Positions 51,271 to 61,617 of a stretch of 64,000 bases of DNA are shown piece after piece. Positions within the stretch are counted from its first letter, which is position 1, and every line of letters starts with the position of its first letter. The notes beneath the pieces were generated by a model. It did not search any database. It was given only the letters and a program-made list of their open reading frames with translations, and was not told the origin of the DNA. This DNA comes from Pseudomonas japonica (GTDB lineage Bacteria; Pseudomonadota; Gammaproteobacteria; Pseudomonadales; Pseudomonadaceae), in assembly GCF_013522925.1 (NCBI RefSeq), contig NZ_JAAMQU010000008.1:1-64000 (forward strand), read 5' to 3'. A program made the position numbers and the translations under genes.

Positions 51271-51999
51271 ATGACTGCCCGCTACACACGCCCGCTCAAT
51301 TGGCCCCTGGCGCTGGGAATTCCCGCGCTGCTGGTATTTGGCCTGCTGTTGCTTGAGTTCACCAACCTGGATATGTGGCTGGCCAGGCTGGCCTATGACA
51401 GCCGTGCCAGGCAGTTCCTGGGAAGACACAGCGCCTTTCTGGAAGATGTACTGCATGACCGCGCCAAGCAAGCGGTGATCGTGATCGGCCTTCTGGCGGT
51501 GGCGGCATTTCTGGGCTCGATGGTACTGGCCCGGCTTAAACCCTGGCGACGCGAACTCGGCTGCGTGGTGCTGTCGATGGCGCTATCCACCAGTTTCGTG
51601 ACGCCGCTCAAGGCGGTGACCGAAGTTCAGTGCCCCTGGAGCCTGACCCAGTTCGGCGGTAGCGAAACCTACAGCAAGGTGTTCGAAAGCCGCCCGGCAA
51701 CCGATCACCCAGGCCGGTGCTGGCCCGGTGGCCACGCCGCGACCGGCTTTACCTTGTTTGCCTTGTATTTTGCGCTCCGGGATCGGCGGCCTCGATTGGC
51801 ACGCGCAGCCTTTGGCGTTGCCCTGGGGTTGGGCATAGTGTTTTCCGTGGGCCGGATGCTGCAGGGCGCGCACTTCTTTTCGCACAACGTATGGACAGCC
51901 GTGTTTTGCTGGTGGATCTGCCTGGGCGCCTACCGGCTGGTGCTGTACCGCCGGCCAGCAACACGTGCGTTAGCGGCCAGCCTGCCAACCGGTTCATAG
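51271..51999 (+). CDS. PAP2-family membrane phosphatase
   Basis: The 242-residue protein has six hydrophobic segments. The phosphatase signature is present: TPLKAVTEVQCPW as motif 1, PGGHAATG as motif 2, and SVGRMLQGAHFFSH as motif 3, with the catalytic His pair. It acts on lipid phosphates, possibly lipid A or undecaprenyl pyrophosphate; ColR-regulated PAP2 proteins are known in P. putida (from memory). The ATG at 51271 follows TTTGGAGG. It ends before a terminator shared with groEL. Confidence 0.88.
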   Translation: MTARYTRPLNWPLALGIPALLVFGLLLLEFTNLDMWLARLAYDSRARQFLGRHSAFLEDVLHDRAKQAVIVIGLLAVAAFLGSMVLARLKPWRRELGCVVLSMALSTSFVTPLKAVTEVQCPWSLTQFGGSETYSKVFESRPATDHPGRCWPGGHAATGFTLFALYFALRDRRPRLARAAFGVALGLGIVFSVGRMLQGAHFFSHNVWTAVFCWWICLGAYRLVLYRRPATRALAASLPTGS

Positions 52000-52027
52000 C
52001 CAGTCCGAGCCATAAAAAAACCATAAA

Positions 52028-52060
52028 AAAACCCCGCCGTTTTACCGGCGGGGTTTTTCA
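52028..52060. terminator. Bidirectional rho-independent terminator after groEL and PAP2
   Basis: AAACCCCGCCG pairs with CGGCGGGGTTT around TTTTAC, flanked by A runs on the left (two copies of ccataaaaaa) and T runs on the right. It serves the two convergent genes. Confidence 0.93.
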
Positions 52061-52080
52061 GGGGCTGGGGTCAGCCGGGC

Positions 52081-53766
<1,686 letters not shown>

Positions 53767-53788
53767 TCAGAGGCACTCAGCGGGCTGA

Positions 53789-54082
53789 TCAGCCTTCGAC
53801 AACGGCGAGGATTTCGTTCTCGCTCATTACCAGCAGGTCTTCGCCATCAACCTTGACAGTGTTGCTGCCCGAGTAGGGACCAAACACGACCTTGTCGCCT
53901 ACCTTCACGGCCGGGGCGCGCACTTCACCGCTGTCCAGAACGCGACCGGTGCCAACGGCGACGACTTCGCCACGGTTTGGCTTCTCGGCGGCGGAGCCAG
54001 GCAGAACGATGCCGCCGGCGGTCTTGGACTCTTCTTCACTGCGGCGAATGACGACGCGGTCATGCAGAGGACGAAGCTTCAT
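53789..54082 (-). CDS. groS: GroES, 10-kDa co-chaperonin
   Basis: The 97-residue co-chaperonin has [14 protein letters not shown], the mobile loop [14 protein letters not shown] and the C-terminal [11 protein letters not shown]. Ribosome site AGGAGAGATCG before the ATG. First gene of the groES-groEL operon, behind a heat-shock-type promoter. Confidence 0.99.
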   Translation of the reverse strand: MKLRPLHDRVVIRRSEEESKTAGGIVLPGSAAEKPNRGEVVAVGTGRVLDSGEVRAPAVKVGDKVVFGPYSGSNTVKVDGEDLLVMSENEILAVVEG

Positions 54083-54227
54083 TGTCGATCTCTCCTAATT
54101 ATGGTTGTCCATCGGCCAGGTTCGCCCAGGCCACTTGATGCAGTCCGGCTTTCGCCGGGCGCGCTGCGCAAGATGCCCAACGCGGATTATTGACCGGCTG
54201 CTGTGGCCGGAACCTTGCGGTGACCCA

Positions 54228-54256
54228 TACATGAGGCCACGCACTTCAATTACAAG
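54228..54256 (-). promoter_or_regulatory. Sigma-32-type heat-shock promoter of groES-groEL
   Basis: On the minus strand CTTGTAA (54250-54256) and CCTCATGTA (54228-54236) are separated by 13 bp, close to the sigma-32 consensus CTTGAAA-N13-CCCCATNTA. It lies about 150 bp upstream of groES, leaving a long leader (54083-54227) with no gene. Confidence 0.8.
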
Positions 54257-54303
54257 GCCGGCTTAAAAAAATTTTTGCGCTTTATGGCCCGGCAAAAAGC
54301 AGC

Positions 54304-54325
54304 GCGCCCCCGAAAATGGGGGCGC
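54304..54325. terminator. Terminator after fxsA
   Basis: GCGCCCCC and GGGGGCGC form a perfect 8-bp stem around GAAAAT; on the minus strand a CTTTTTG run follows within 10 nt. It ends the fxsA transcript. Confidence 0.75.
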
Positions 54326-54341
54326 GGCGTGGAAGGTGTAC

Positions 54342-54800
54342 TCAGGAATCCCGGTGTTCGTATTCGCCTTCGATCACGTTGGGCCGGCGTGGCCCCGGAG
54401 GCGAAACGTCCGGGCCTGCGTCGCTGAACGCGCGCTGACGCATCGCCTGGGCCTGCATGCGGTCACCGATCTTGCCCGCCAGCAGGTTACGCGTTGGCGG
54501 AAGCAGGAGCAGCACGCCAACCAGGTCGCTGATGAAGCCCGGCAACAGCAACAACAGGCCGCCAGCGGCGATCATTGCCCCGTTCAGCATATCCTCGGCG
54601 GGCAGCTGGCCGCTGCGCAGGCTTTCCCGTGCACGCAAGGCGGTGGCCAGGCCCGCCACGCGCAGTACCAGAACGCCAAGGGCAGAGCCCGCGATGATCA
54701 ACAGCAGGGCCGGGAAAAAGCCAATGGCCAACCCCACCCGAAAGAAAACGTAGAGCTCCAGCACCGGAAACAGGAGCAGCAGCAACAGAAAGGCACGCAT
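54342..54800 (-). CDS. fxsA: FxsA-family membrane protein
   Basis: The 152-residue inner-membrane protein has an FxsA pattern: FPVLELYVFFRVG near the N-terminus, several hydrophobic segments (about 5-25, 28-50, 80-105) and a hydrophilic tail. FxsA relieves F-plasmid exclusion of phage T7 in E. coli and is common beside groES-groEL. Start at the ATG at 54800 after GAGGATATTTCA; a longer frame has no ribosome site. Confidence 0.9.
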   Translation of the reverse strand: MRAFLLLLLLFPVLELYVFFRVGLAIGFFPALLLIIAGSALGVLVLRVAGLATALRARESLRSGQLPAEDMLNGAMIAAGGLLLLLPGFISDLVGVLLLLPPTRNLLAGKIGDRMQAQAMRQRAFSDAGPDVSPPGPRRPNVIEGEYEHRDS

Positions 54801-54898
54801 TGAAATATCCTCGGCGAAAGTCACCCGTATATGTGCCGACGATACGCTTCATTTCAAGCGTGTGCTTGTCGCAAAGCGGGTAAACACTCATGCAAGCC

Positions 54899-54919
54899 GC
54901 GCCAGCCTTGGGCTGGCGC
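54899..54919. terminator. Hairpin after the DUF481 gene
   Basis: GCGCCAGCC and GGCTGGCGC make a perfect 9-bp stem with a TTG loop between the DUF481 stop and fxsA. There is no T-run on the minus strand. Confidence 0.5.
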
Positions 54920-54954
54920 AGATGTTTCGAGGTATTGCCCCGGGCCTTGTGCGC

Positions 54955-55965
54955 TTACCAGGTAACCCCGAAGCCCGCCGTATAACGGCTGCTGTCCAGG
55001 TCGTTATTGTCACTGGTGCCGGTGATCAGGTCTTTCTCATACTTGAGGTTGAGCGAGGCCCATTCGGTAACCTTGTAGCGCAGCCCTACCTCGGCATCCA
55101 GGCTGTAGTCAGCCACGTTGCTCAGCGGGCGGCCCAGCTCGCCGGTACTGAACAGCTCGACGGTTTTCCCGATCAGGAACCGGTTGTAGTCCCACTTCAG
55201 GGCCACCGAGTAGAAGTTTTCCTTGGTGTCGTCGGCAAACTGGTAATCGGTACGGTTCAACAGGCCACCGAGCGAGAAGGCGCCCAGCTCGTTGTCCCAG
55301 AACTGGTAACCCGGGCCGGTACCCACGGTCCGCTGGCGGCGGATGTCTTCGATGTTGTCGTGCTTGTAATTCAAGCGGCCCTGCCAGTACCACTGGTCGG
55401 TGATGAACCGGTCCAGGGAATACTCCATGGCCCAGTTGTCGGTGCCGGTCACGCCATCTTCGGTTTCGCGGTTGTATTCTCCGTCCGCGATATGCCGCCA
55501 CCGGCCATGACGGGCCGTGGTCTTGAAGGCGATGTTGTAATCGTCGGTGTTGGTTTCAGCGCGCTTGAAGTCCAGAGCGGCGTCGATGTTACCCTTCCAG
55601 CTCAGGTCCTGGACCAGCGGCTTGGGCTTCATCAGCTGCTGGATGCTCGCCAGCTCGACCGTCTTGGGGGCGTCGCCATTGGCCAGGATGACCTTGCCCT
55701 CATCGGCGGGCTTGAGCGACTTGGCCACTTCGCTGTCATAAGCGTCCTGACGCACCAGCAAGGGCTGGTCGGTTTCCAGGGTTTTCACCTGTTTCATGTC
55801 CACCGGGATGGACCCGCCATACGGCGTGTCGAGCATCAGCTTGCCGCCGTCGAACACCTTGATGGTGCCGGTGAGGCGGTCACCGTTTTTCATCCAGACG
55901 GTGTCGGCGAAGGCCGAAGACATGGTGCAGGTAACAGCCACACACAACAGGGTTCTGGGGAACAT
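54955..55965 (-). CDS. DUF481 outer-membrane protein (YdiY-like)
   Basis: The 336-residue precursor has a signal peptide ending SSAFA, a small N-terminal domain (WMKNGDRLTGTIKVFDGGKL) and a C-terminal beta-barrel-like part with alternating hydrophobic strands and a terminal aromatic (FGVTW). This is the plan of DUF481 proteins, thought to be outer-membrane barrels; function unknown. Start at the ATG at 55965; a TTG 6 nt upstream is in frame. It is divergent from the alkyltransferase-like gene. Confidence 0.85.
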   Translation of the reverse strand: MFPRTLLCVAVTCTMSSAFADTVWMKNGDRLTGTIKVFDGGKLMLDTPYGGSIPVDMKQVKTLETDQPLLVRQDAYDSEVAKSLKPADEGKVILANGDAPKTVELASIQQLMKPKPLVQDLSWKGNIDAALDFKRAETNTDDYNIAFKTTARHGRWRHIADGEYNRETEDGVTGTDNWAMEYSLDRFITDQWYWQGRLNYKHDNIEDIRRQRTVGTGPGYQFWDNELGAFSLGGLLNRTDYQFADDTKENFYSVALKWDYNRFLIGKTVELFSTGELGRPLSNVADYSLDAEVGLRYKVTEWASLNLKYEKDLITGTSDNNDLDSSRYTAGFGVTW

Positions 55966-56040
55966 AGGCAACTACGGACTCTATTTCGTGGAAGATCGGC
56001 CTTATCCTGCGATAACGAAGGACTCAGGACTGACCCGATT

Positions 56041-56412
56041 ATGCGAAACGAGTTCCGCCACATGCCCAGCAATAATGTAACCGAGCCGTTACCAGATTCC
56101 CGCAAGCTGGCGCTGTACGCCACGCTGGCGTCCATCCCCGAAGGCCGGGTGGTGACCTATGGGCAACTGGGCGAGCTGGCAGGGCTCGCTCGCGCTGCGC
56201 GCTGGGTAGGGCGCCAGTTAAGCCAGCTGCCGGAAGGCTCAAGCCTGCCCTGGCACCGTGTGATCGCCGCTGGCGGGCGCCTGAGCCTGCCGGCGGGAAG
56301 CCCCAGCGGCGATGAGCAGCGGGCCCGTTTGCGCGCCGAAGGATTGACCATTAGCGGGAATCGTGTGGATATCCGGCGGCATGGCTGGCGCCCGGGCGAG
56401 CACAGCGGTTAG
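56041..56412 (+). CDS. Alkyltransferase-like protein (ATL), MGMT without the catalytic Cys
   Basis: The 123-residue protein has the DNA-binding core of O6-alkylguanine-DNA alkyltransferase (GRVVTYGQLGELAGLARAAR, RVIAAGGRLSL), but the active PCHR reads P-W-H-R, with W71 in place of Cys. This defines ATLs, which bind alkylated guanine and pass it to nucleotide-excision repair. Start uncertain between the ATGs at 56041 and 56062. It is 43 bp upstream of ampG on the same strand. Confidence 0.92.
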   Translation: MRNEFRHMPSNNVTEPLPDSRKLALYATLASIPEGRVVTYGQLGELAGLARAARWVGRQLSQLPEGSSLPWHRVIAAGGRLSLPAGSPSGDEQRARLRAEGLTISGNRVDIRRHGWRPGEHSG

Positions 56413-56455
56413 AGTGCGCGCTTTGTTTTTGCAGATTTGAGGCACAGCTTCGCCC

Positions 56456-57991
56456 ATGCCCGGTAAAACCTGGCGCGCCGCCCTGGCCGCCTACGCCAGC
56501 CCCTCCACACTGGTGCTGTTGCTTCTCGGCTTCGCCTCTGGCCTGCCCTACATGCTGGTGTTTTCTACCCTCTCGGTCTGGCTGCGTGAAGCCGGGGTCG
56601 CTCGGGAAACCATCGGCTATGCCAGCCTCATCGGCCTGGCCTATGCCTTCAAGTGGGTATGGTCGCCGCTGCTCGATCAATGGCGATTGCCGGTGCTCGC
56701 GCGCCTGGGCCGGCGGCGTTCATGGCTGGTGCTCGCGCAGGCCCTGGTAATCCTGGGGTTGATCGGGATGAGCTTCTGCGATCCGCAAAAGCACTTGCCG
56801 TGGCTGATTGCGATTGCCGTGGTGGTTGCGTTCGCCTCCGCCACCCAGGATATCGCCGTAGACGCGTACCGCCTGGAAATCGCCGGCGACCAGCGGCAGG
56901 CCGCGCTGGCGGCCAGTTATATGGCTGGCTATCGAGTCGCCGCGCTTCTGGCAACCGCCGGGGCGCTGTTCTTCGCCGAATGGTTCGGGTCTACCGGCTT
57001 TGCCTACCTGCACCGCGCCTGGGCCGGTACCTACCTGCTATTCGGCGTGATGATGGTACCGGCGCTGGTGACCACCCTGCTGATGCGCGAGCCCCCGGTT
57101 CCGCTGCGCACGCAGCTGTCTGCCGCGCGTTACGGGTTCATTCACCAGGTGGCCTCGGTGGTGGTGCTGATCATTCTGCTGGTGTCGGTGCCAGCCATGT
57201 TCACGCAGCTGTACAACACCGATTTCGCCAGTGTGCTCAGCGGTGACATGAGCCCGCTCGACCTGCTGCTCGAAGACCGGGCCTTCCTGCGGGCACTGCT
57301 GTACACCATTCTCACCGCGCTGTGCCTCTCGTCCCTCGGCAGGCGCGGGTTGGCGCCGGTGCTTACGCCGGTGAACGATTTCATCCTGCGCTACCGCTGG
57401 CAGGCACTGCTGCTATTGGGGCTGATCGCCACGTATCGGATGTCCGATACGGTCATGGGCGTGATGGCCAACGTGTTCTACATCGACCAGGGCTTCACCA
57501 AGGACCAGATCGCCAGTGTGAGCAAACTGTTCGGCCTGGTCATGACGCTACTGGGTGCGGGCGCGGGTGGGCTGCTGATCGTGCGGTTCGGCATCATGCC
57601 GATCCTGTTCATCGGCGGCGCGGCGTCGGCGGCGACTAACATTCTGTTCCTGATGCTGGCGGACATGGGGCCGAACCTGAAAATGCTGATGGTGACCATC
57701 TCCCTGGACAACCTCAGCTCCGGCCTGGCGACCTCGGCGTTCGTGGCTTACCTTTCCAGCCTCACCAACCTCAAGTTCTCGGCGACGCAATACGCCCTGC
57801 TGAGCTCGATCATGCTGCTACTGCCGCGCTTGATCGGCGGCTATTCAGGGGTAATGGTGGAGAAGTATGGCTACCACACGTTCTTCCTCATTACCGCGCT
57901 GATGGGCGTACCTACGCTGATCCTCATCCTGCTTCATTGGCGATATCACAACATCGCCGAAGCAGAAGAGGATAAGCCCTCGCCGCCCTAG
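56456..57991 (+). CDS. ampG: AmpG muropeptide MFS transporter
   Basis: The 511-residue protein has about 12-14 hydrophobic segments and the AmpG features GFASGLPYMLVFSTLSVWLREAG, KWVWSPLLD and ATQDIAVDAYRLEI. It imports GlcNAc-anhydroMurNAc peptides from the periplasm for recycling and beta-lactamase signalling. The gene order ampG-mscS-yajQ matches P. aeruginosa as I recall. Ribosome site GAGGCAC is reasonable. Confidence 0.93.
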   Translation: MPGKTWRAALAAYASPSTLVLLLLGFASGLPYMLVFSTLSVWLREAGVARETIGYASLIGLAYAFKWVWSPLLDQWRLPVLARLGRRRSWLVLAQALVILGLIGMSFCDPQKHLPWLIAIAVVVAFASATQDIAVDAYRLEIAGDQRQAALAASYMAGYRVAALLATAGALFFAEWFGSTGFAYLHRAWAGTYLLFGVMMVPALVTTLLMREPPVPLRTQLSAARYGFIHQVASVVVLIILLVSVPAMFTQLYNTDFASVLSGDMSPLDLLLEDRAFLRALLYTILTALCLSSLGRRGLAPVLTPVNDFILRYRWQALLLLGLIATYRMSDTVMGVMANVFYIDQGFTKDQIASVSKLFGLVMTLLGAGAGGLLIVRFGIMPILFIGGAASAATNILFLMLADMGPNLKMLMVTISLDNLSSGLATSAFVAYLSSLTNLKFSATQYALLSSIMLLLPRLIGGYSGVMVEKYGYHTFFLITALMGVPTLILILLHWRYHNIAEAEEDKPSPP

Positions 57992-58001
57992 GAGCTGCCA
58001 G

Positions 58002-58898
58002 TCAGGCCTGGCCCTGTTCCTTGGATTGCGTGAGGATCTGCGGGGCAGGCGCGGGCGCGGCGTTGCTTTGTTCCTGCACTACGCGCACCACGCGCTGCGG
58101 GAACGGGATATCGATACCTTCGGCACGCAAGCGGTCTCGAACCTCGGCATTGAGCATGTTCAGCACGCCGCCATAGTCCCCGGTGTTCACCCACAGGCGC
58201 AGCGACAAGGTAATCGCACTGTCTCCAAGCGCGGCCACCACGGCTTCGGGCGCGGGGGTTTCCAGCACGCGCGGGTCCTTGGCCAGGCCGAGCAATACTT
58301 CCCGCCCTTTTTGCAGGTCCGCGTCGTAGTCCACGCCAATGTCCAGGGTGATCTTGCGGGTAGGCTGGCGGTTGGTATTGGTGATGATGCCGTTGGACAA
58401 ATTGCCGTTAGGCACGATAACGGTCTTGTTGTCGCCGGTACGTAGCACCGTATGGAAGATCTGGATGGCGTCCACGGTACCGGATACGCCCTGGGCCTCG
58501 ATCCAGTCACCAATGCGGAATGGCCGGAACAGCAGAATCAACACCCCGCCCGCGAAGTTCGACAGGCTGCCCTGCAGCGCCAACCCTACCGCCAGGCCGG
58601 CAGCGCCGATGGCGGCAACGAAGGACGTGGTTTCGATACCGATCATCGAGGCAACGCTGACCAGTAACAGTATTTTCAGAATGATGTTGGCCAGGGTGCT
58701 GATGAACCCTTGCAGCGCGAGGTCGGCATGGCGCAGCGCGAGCAGCTTGCCGATCTCCCGGGTGACCTTGTTCACCAGCCACCAGCCGATGACCAACGTA
58801 AGGACAGCCAGCAGCACACGGCTGCCGTATTCCATGATCATGGGTATCCAGGCCTGCGAGGCGCGGACGAGGTGATCTACTTCAGCGTTCAGATCCAT
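58002..58898 (-). CDS. mscS: MscS-family small-conductance mechanosensitive channel
   Basis: The 298-residue channel has three membrane segments (about 25-45, 65-90, 95-125). The third is the Gly/Ala-rich pore helix GAAGLAVGLALQGSLSNFAGG, followed by the MscS beta domain FRPFRIGDWIE and VPNGNLSNGIITN. It opens on hypo-osmotic shock. It converges with ampG (10 bp between stops). Confidence 0.93.
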   Translation of the reverse strand: MDLNAEVDHLVRASQAWIPMIMEYGSRVLLAVLTLVIGWWLVNKVTREIGKLLALRHADLALQGFISTLANIILKILLLVSVASMIGIETTSFVAAIGAAGLAVGLALQGSLSNFAGGVLILLFRPFRIGDWIEAQGVSGTVDAIQIFHTVLRTGDNKTVIVPNGNLSNGIITNTNRQPTRKITLDIGVDYDADLQKGREVLLGLAKDPRVLETPAPEAVVAALGDSAITLSLRLWVNTGDYGGVLNMLNAEVRDRLRAEGIDIPFPQRVVRVVQEQSNAAPAPAPQILTQSKEQGQA

Positions 58899-58994
58899 GG
58901 GGCGTCTCCTGTTTCAGCTATCCGAGAGGGGCGAACCGGTCGCCTCAGTCAACAGCCGTCCGACGCCCTGCCGCCCCCGATGGTTCCCCGGTAC

Positions 58995-59480
58995 TCAGTC
59001 GCGGAAGTTGTTGAACTGCAGCGGCATGCCGAATTGCTCGCCACGCAGCAGCGCCATGGCTTCCTGCAGGTCGTCGCGCTTCTTGCCGGTCACACGCACC
59101 TGCTCGCCCTGGATGGCAGCCTGTACCTTGAGCTTGGCGTCCTTGATGCGGGCCACGACTTTCTTGGCCATTTCCTTGTCCAGGCCTTCACGCAAGACCA
59201 CGTCCTGCTTCATTTCCTTCCCGGAAGCATAAGGGTCCTTTACTTCCAGGCACTGGACGTCGATCTTGCGCTTCACCAGCGCCATGCGCAGGATTTCCAG
59301 CGTGGCTTCAAGCTGGAACTCCGCTTCAGCGGTCAGGTTCACAGTCTTGTCTTTCTCGTTGAACGACATCTGCGCCTTTCCCTTGAGGTCATAGCGGCGT
59401 TCCAACTCTTTCACGGCATTGTCGACGGCGTTGGTGACTTCGTGTTTGTCCAACTCGGACACTACGTCGAACGAGGGCAT
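58995..59480 (-). CDS. yajQ: YajQ nucleotide/c-di-GMP-binding protein
   Basis: The 161-residue protein is a full YajQ match: [31 protein letters not shown], a second half with [32 protein letters not shown], and LQFNNFRD at the end. YajQ-family proteins bind c-di-GMP and tune transcription factors in some gammaproteobacteria. It is cotranscribed with mscS or stands alone; 96 bp separate the two. Confidence 0.96.
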   Translation of the reverse strand: MPSFDVVSELDKHEVTNAVDNAVKELERRYDLKGKAQMSFNEKDKTVNLTAEAEFQLEATLEILRMALVKRKIDVQCLEVKDPYASGKEMKQDVVLREGLDKEMAKKVVARIKDAKLKVQAAIQGEQVRVTGKKRDDLQEAMALLRGEQFGMPLQFNNFRD

Positions 59481-59693
59481 TGAATATTCTCCAAAATGTT
59501 ACGCATTAGCAGCTTACAGGGTGTTTTTGTCGGTTAAGCACGATAAACCTGCTCACCTGGCTTGACGACCAAAAGCGCGGATCATTATAACGAGTGCCAG
59601 CATTGCGACATGCTTTCCTCGCGAATCGGTCACAAGCCCATGGATAGCATTGTTTCCGTTACACAGCGGCCTTTCCTTTATTGCGAGCGTCAG

Positions 59694-60644
59694 ATGTCGA
59701 ACCCCAACCTGAGTATCCTCCTGGCCATCGATGATGCCGGCTTGCGCGATGGCGCAGCCGAGTTGCTGTTGCAGGGCGGTTACACCGACGTGCGCCTTTG
59801 TGCGGTTGCCGGCGCATTGGCCGAAATGGACCAGCGCTCGGCCGACTTGCTGGTAACTGCCGGCGACGAGGGCCTGCGCCTGGCTTCCAAGGTGCGGGTG
59901 CTGGACGAAGCCACCGAAAACCATACCTGGGTGGTGCTGGTAGACCCCCGTGAGAGCGAGCAGTTGCTCGACGAAACGGCCGACCTGGGCATCGATGACC
60001 TGTTACCACCCTCGTTGATCGACGCGCAGCTGCTGGCGCGAGTTCATGCCGGTGATCGCCTGTACAGCATGCTGCAGCGCTTCGGCCGGGAAAACCGCCT
60101 GCTACGCGACAATATCGCCAGCCTTGAACAGCGCAACCTGGTGGACCCGCTCACCGGCCTGGGCAACGGCCGCTACCTGCGGCAAAAGCTCGAAGACAGC
60201 CTGCGACAGATCCAGGCGCGCGGCGGCGCGCTGTGCTACCTGCTGATTGGCTTGCAGAACGCCGACGCACTTCAGCGCGAATACGGCGAGGAATTCTACG
60301 ACGAATTGCTGCAAGGTGTAGGGCGTCGGCTACAACAAATGGTTCGCCCACTCGATGTGCTCGCTCGGGTAGACGAGCACCACTTTGTCCTGCTCACCCT
60401 CCCCCGCAGCTTGCAAGAGTGCGCGCCGAGCAGCTTCAAGCGGCTGCATGACGGCCTCAACCTCAAAGGCTTCATGACCAGCGCAGGCCTGGTAGACCTT
60501 CGTGCGGGGATCAGCCTGGTAGGATTGGATGAGAAAAGCCTGCCGGTGGAGCCGCTGAGCCTGTTCGGCGAAGCCAGCCGGCTGCTGCAGGAAGCGTATC
60601 AGTCTGGGCTGGTGAACGCCCGGCGCTTGCCTGCTAAAGCCTGA
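59694..60644 (+). CDS. Response-regulator-like protein with degenerate GGDEF domain
   Basis: The 316-residue protein has an N-terminal receiver-like domain (ILLAIDDAGLRDGAAELL) without the usual acidic pocket plus phospho-Asp pattern. A C-terminal GGDEF-like domain follows: DPLTGLGNGRYLRQKLE is conserved, but the active-site loop reads ARVDEHHF instead of GGDEF. It is unlikely to make c-di-GMP and may act by binding protein or nucleotide. Start at the ATG at 59694 after GAGCG; an ATG at 59640 is also open. It is 4 bp upstream of panE. Confidence 0.83.
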   Translation: MSNPNLSILLAIDDAGLRDGAAELLLQGGYTDVRLCAVAGALAEMDQRSADLLVTAGDEGLRLASKVRVLDEATENHTWVVLVDPRESEQLLDETADLGIDDLLPPSLIDAQLLARVHAGDRLYSMLQRFGRENRLLRDNIASLEQRNLVDPLTGLGNGRYLRQKLEDSLRQIQARGGALCYLLIGLQNADALQREYGEEFYDELLQGVGRRLQQMVRPLDVLARVDEHHFVLLTLPRSLQECAPSSFKRLHDGLNLKGFMTSAGLVDLRAGISLVGLDEKSLPVEPLSLFGEASRLLQEAYQSGLVNARRLPAKA

Positions 60645-60648
60645 CCTC

Positions 60649-61569
60649 ATGACCGATGCCCCGTGGTACGTACTCGGCGTGGGCAGCGTAGGTACGTTGT
60701 GGGCCTGCCGGCTCGCCCGCGCCGGGTTGCCCGTGCGGCTACTGCTGCGAGATGCCGCGCGCCTTGGCCGCTATCAGCAGGGGCCGGGTTTGCGGCTGAT
60801 AGAAGGCATCAGTGAAACGGGCTTCGCGTTACCAGCGCAAACCGCCGACGCGCCAGGCCCTATCCAACGCCTGCTGGTGGCCTGCAAGGCCTACGATGCA
60901 GAAGCGGCAGTGGCGAGCGTGCGGCATCGGTTATCGAATGGCGCTCAGGTAGTCCTGCTGCAGAACGGCCTTGGCAGCCAACAAGCGGTGGCCAGTCTGC
61001 TGCCAAAGGCTGAGGTGATCTTCGCCTCAACCACCGAAGGCGCCTGGGCCCGCCCCGATGGCGCGGTCGTTTTCGCCGGCCAGGGTTTCACATGGCTGGG
61101 AACGCCACAGAGCGGCCCAGCGCCCGTTTGGCTGGATGACCTGACTCGCGCGGCGATACCTCATCAATGGACCACCGATATCCTGATGCGCCTGTGGCGC
61201 AAGCTGGCAATCAACTGTGCCATCAACCCCCTTACGGTGCTTGAACAGTGCCCCAACGGCGGCTTGCGCGCGCACCCGCGAACGCTGGCCGTTGTGTGCC
61301 AGGAACTCGAAGTGCTGCTGCACGCCGTTGGCCAGCCAACCGCAGCCTGCGGCTTGGCCGAAGACGTGGAGAGGGTTATCGAGGCGACAGCCGAGAACTA
61401 CTCCTCCATGTATCAGGACGTGGCGGCTGGCAGGCGTACCGAGGTTCACTACCTGATCGGTTATGCCTGTGCCCAGGCGCGGCAGGCAGGCACGCCCGTG
61501 CCCGCGCTGGATGCCATGCGCGAGGCGCTGCTGGCCAAGCTGCGTACCCAGGGGCTACCAACGGACTGA
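60649..61569 (+). CDS. panE: 2-dehydropantoate 2-reductase
   Basis: The 306-residue ApbA/PanE-type enzyme has the NADP-binding GVGSVGTLWACRLA, the LVACKAYD and KLAINCAINPLT segments with the catalytic Lys, and ENYSSMYQDVAAGR with the substrate Asn/Ser. It reduces ketopantoate in pantothenate biosynthesis. It starts 4 bp after the previous stop, so the two genes are probably cotranscribed. Confidence 0.93.
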   Translation: MTDAPWYVLGVGSVGTLWACRLARAGLPVRLLLRDAARLGRYQQGPGLRLIEGISETGFALPAQTADAPGPIQRLLVACKAYDAEAAVASVRHRLSNGAQVVLLQNGLGSQQAVASLLPKAEVIFASTTEGAWARPDGAVVFAGQGFTWLGTPQSGPAPVWLDDLTRAAIPHQWTTDILMRLWRKLAINCAINPLTVLEQCPNGGLRAHPRTLAVVCQELEVLLHAVGQPTAACGLAEDVERVIEATAENYSSMYQDVAAGRRTEVHYLIGYACAQARQAGTPVPALDAMREALLAKLRTQGLPTD

Positions 61570-61617
61570 GTGCAGTGTTTGCTACACTCGGCCCGTTCCC
61601 TGTGAGCCGGATCTGCG

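Noticed and set aside
54862..56040. N-terminal extension of the alkyltransferase-like gene
   Set aside because: Lies antisense to the DUF481 gene; ATL proteins are about 100-120 residues.
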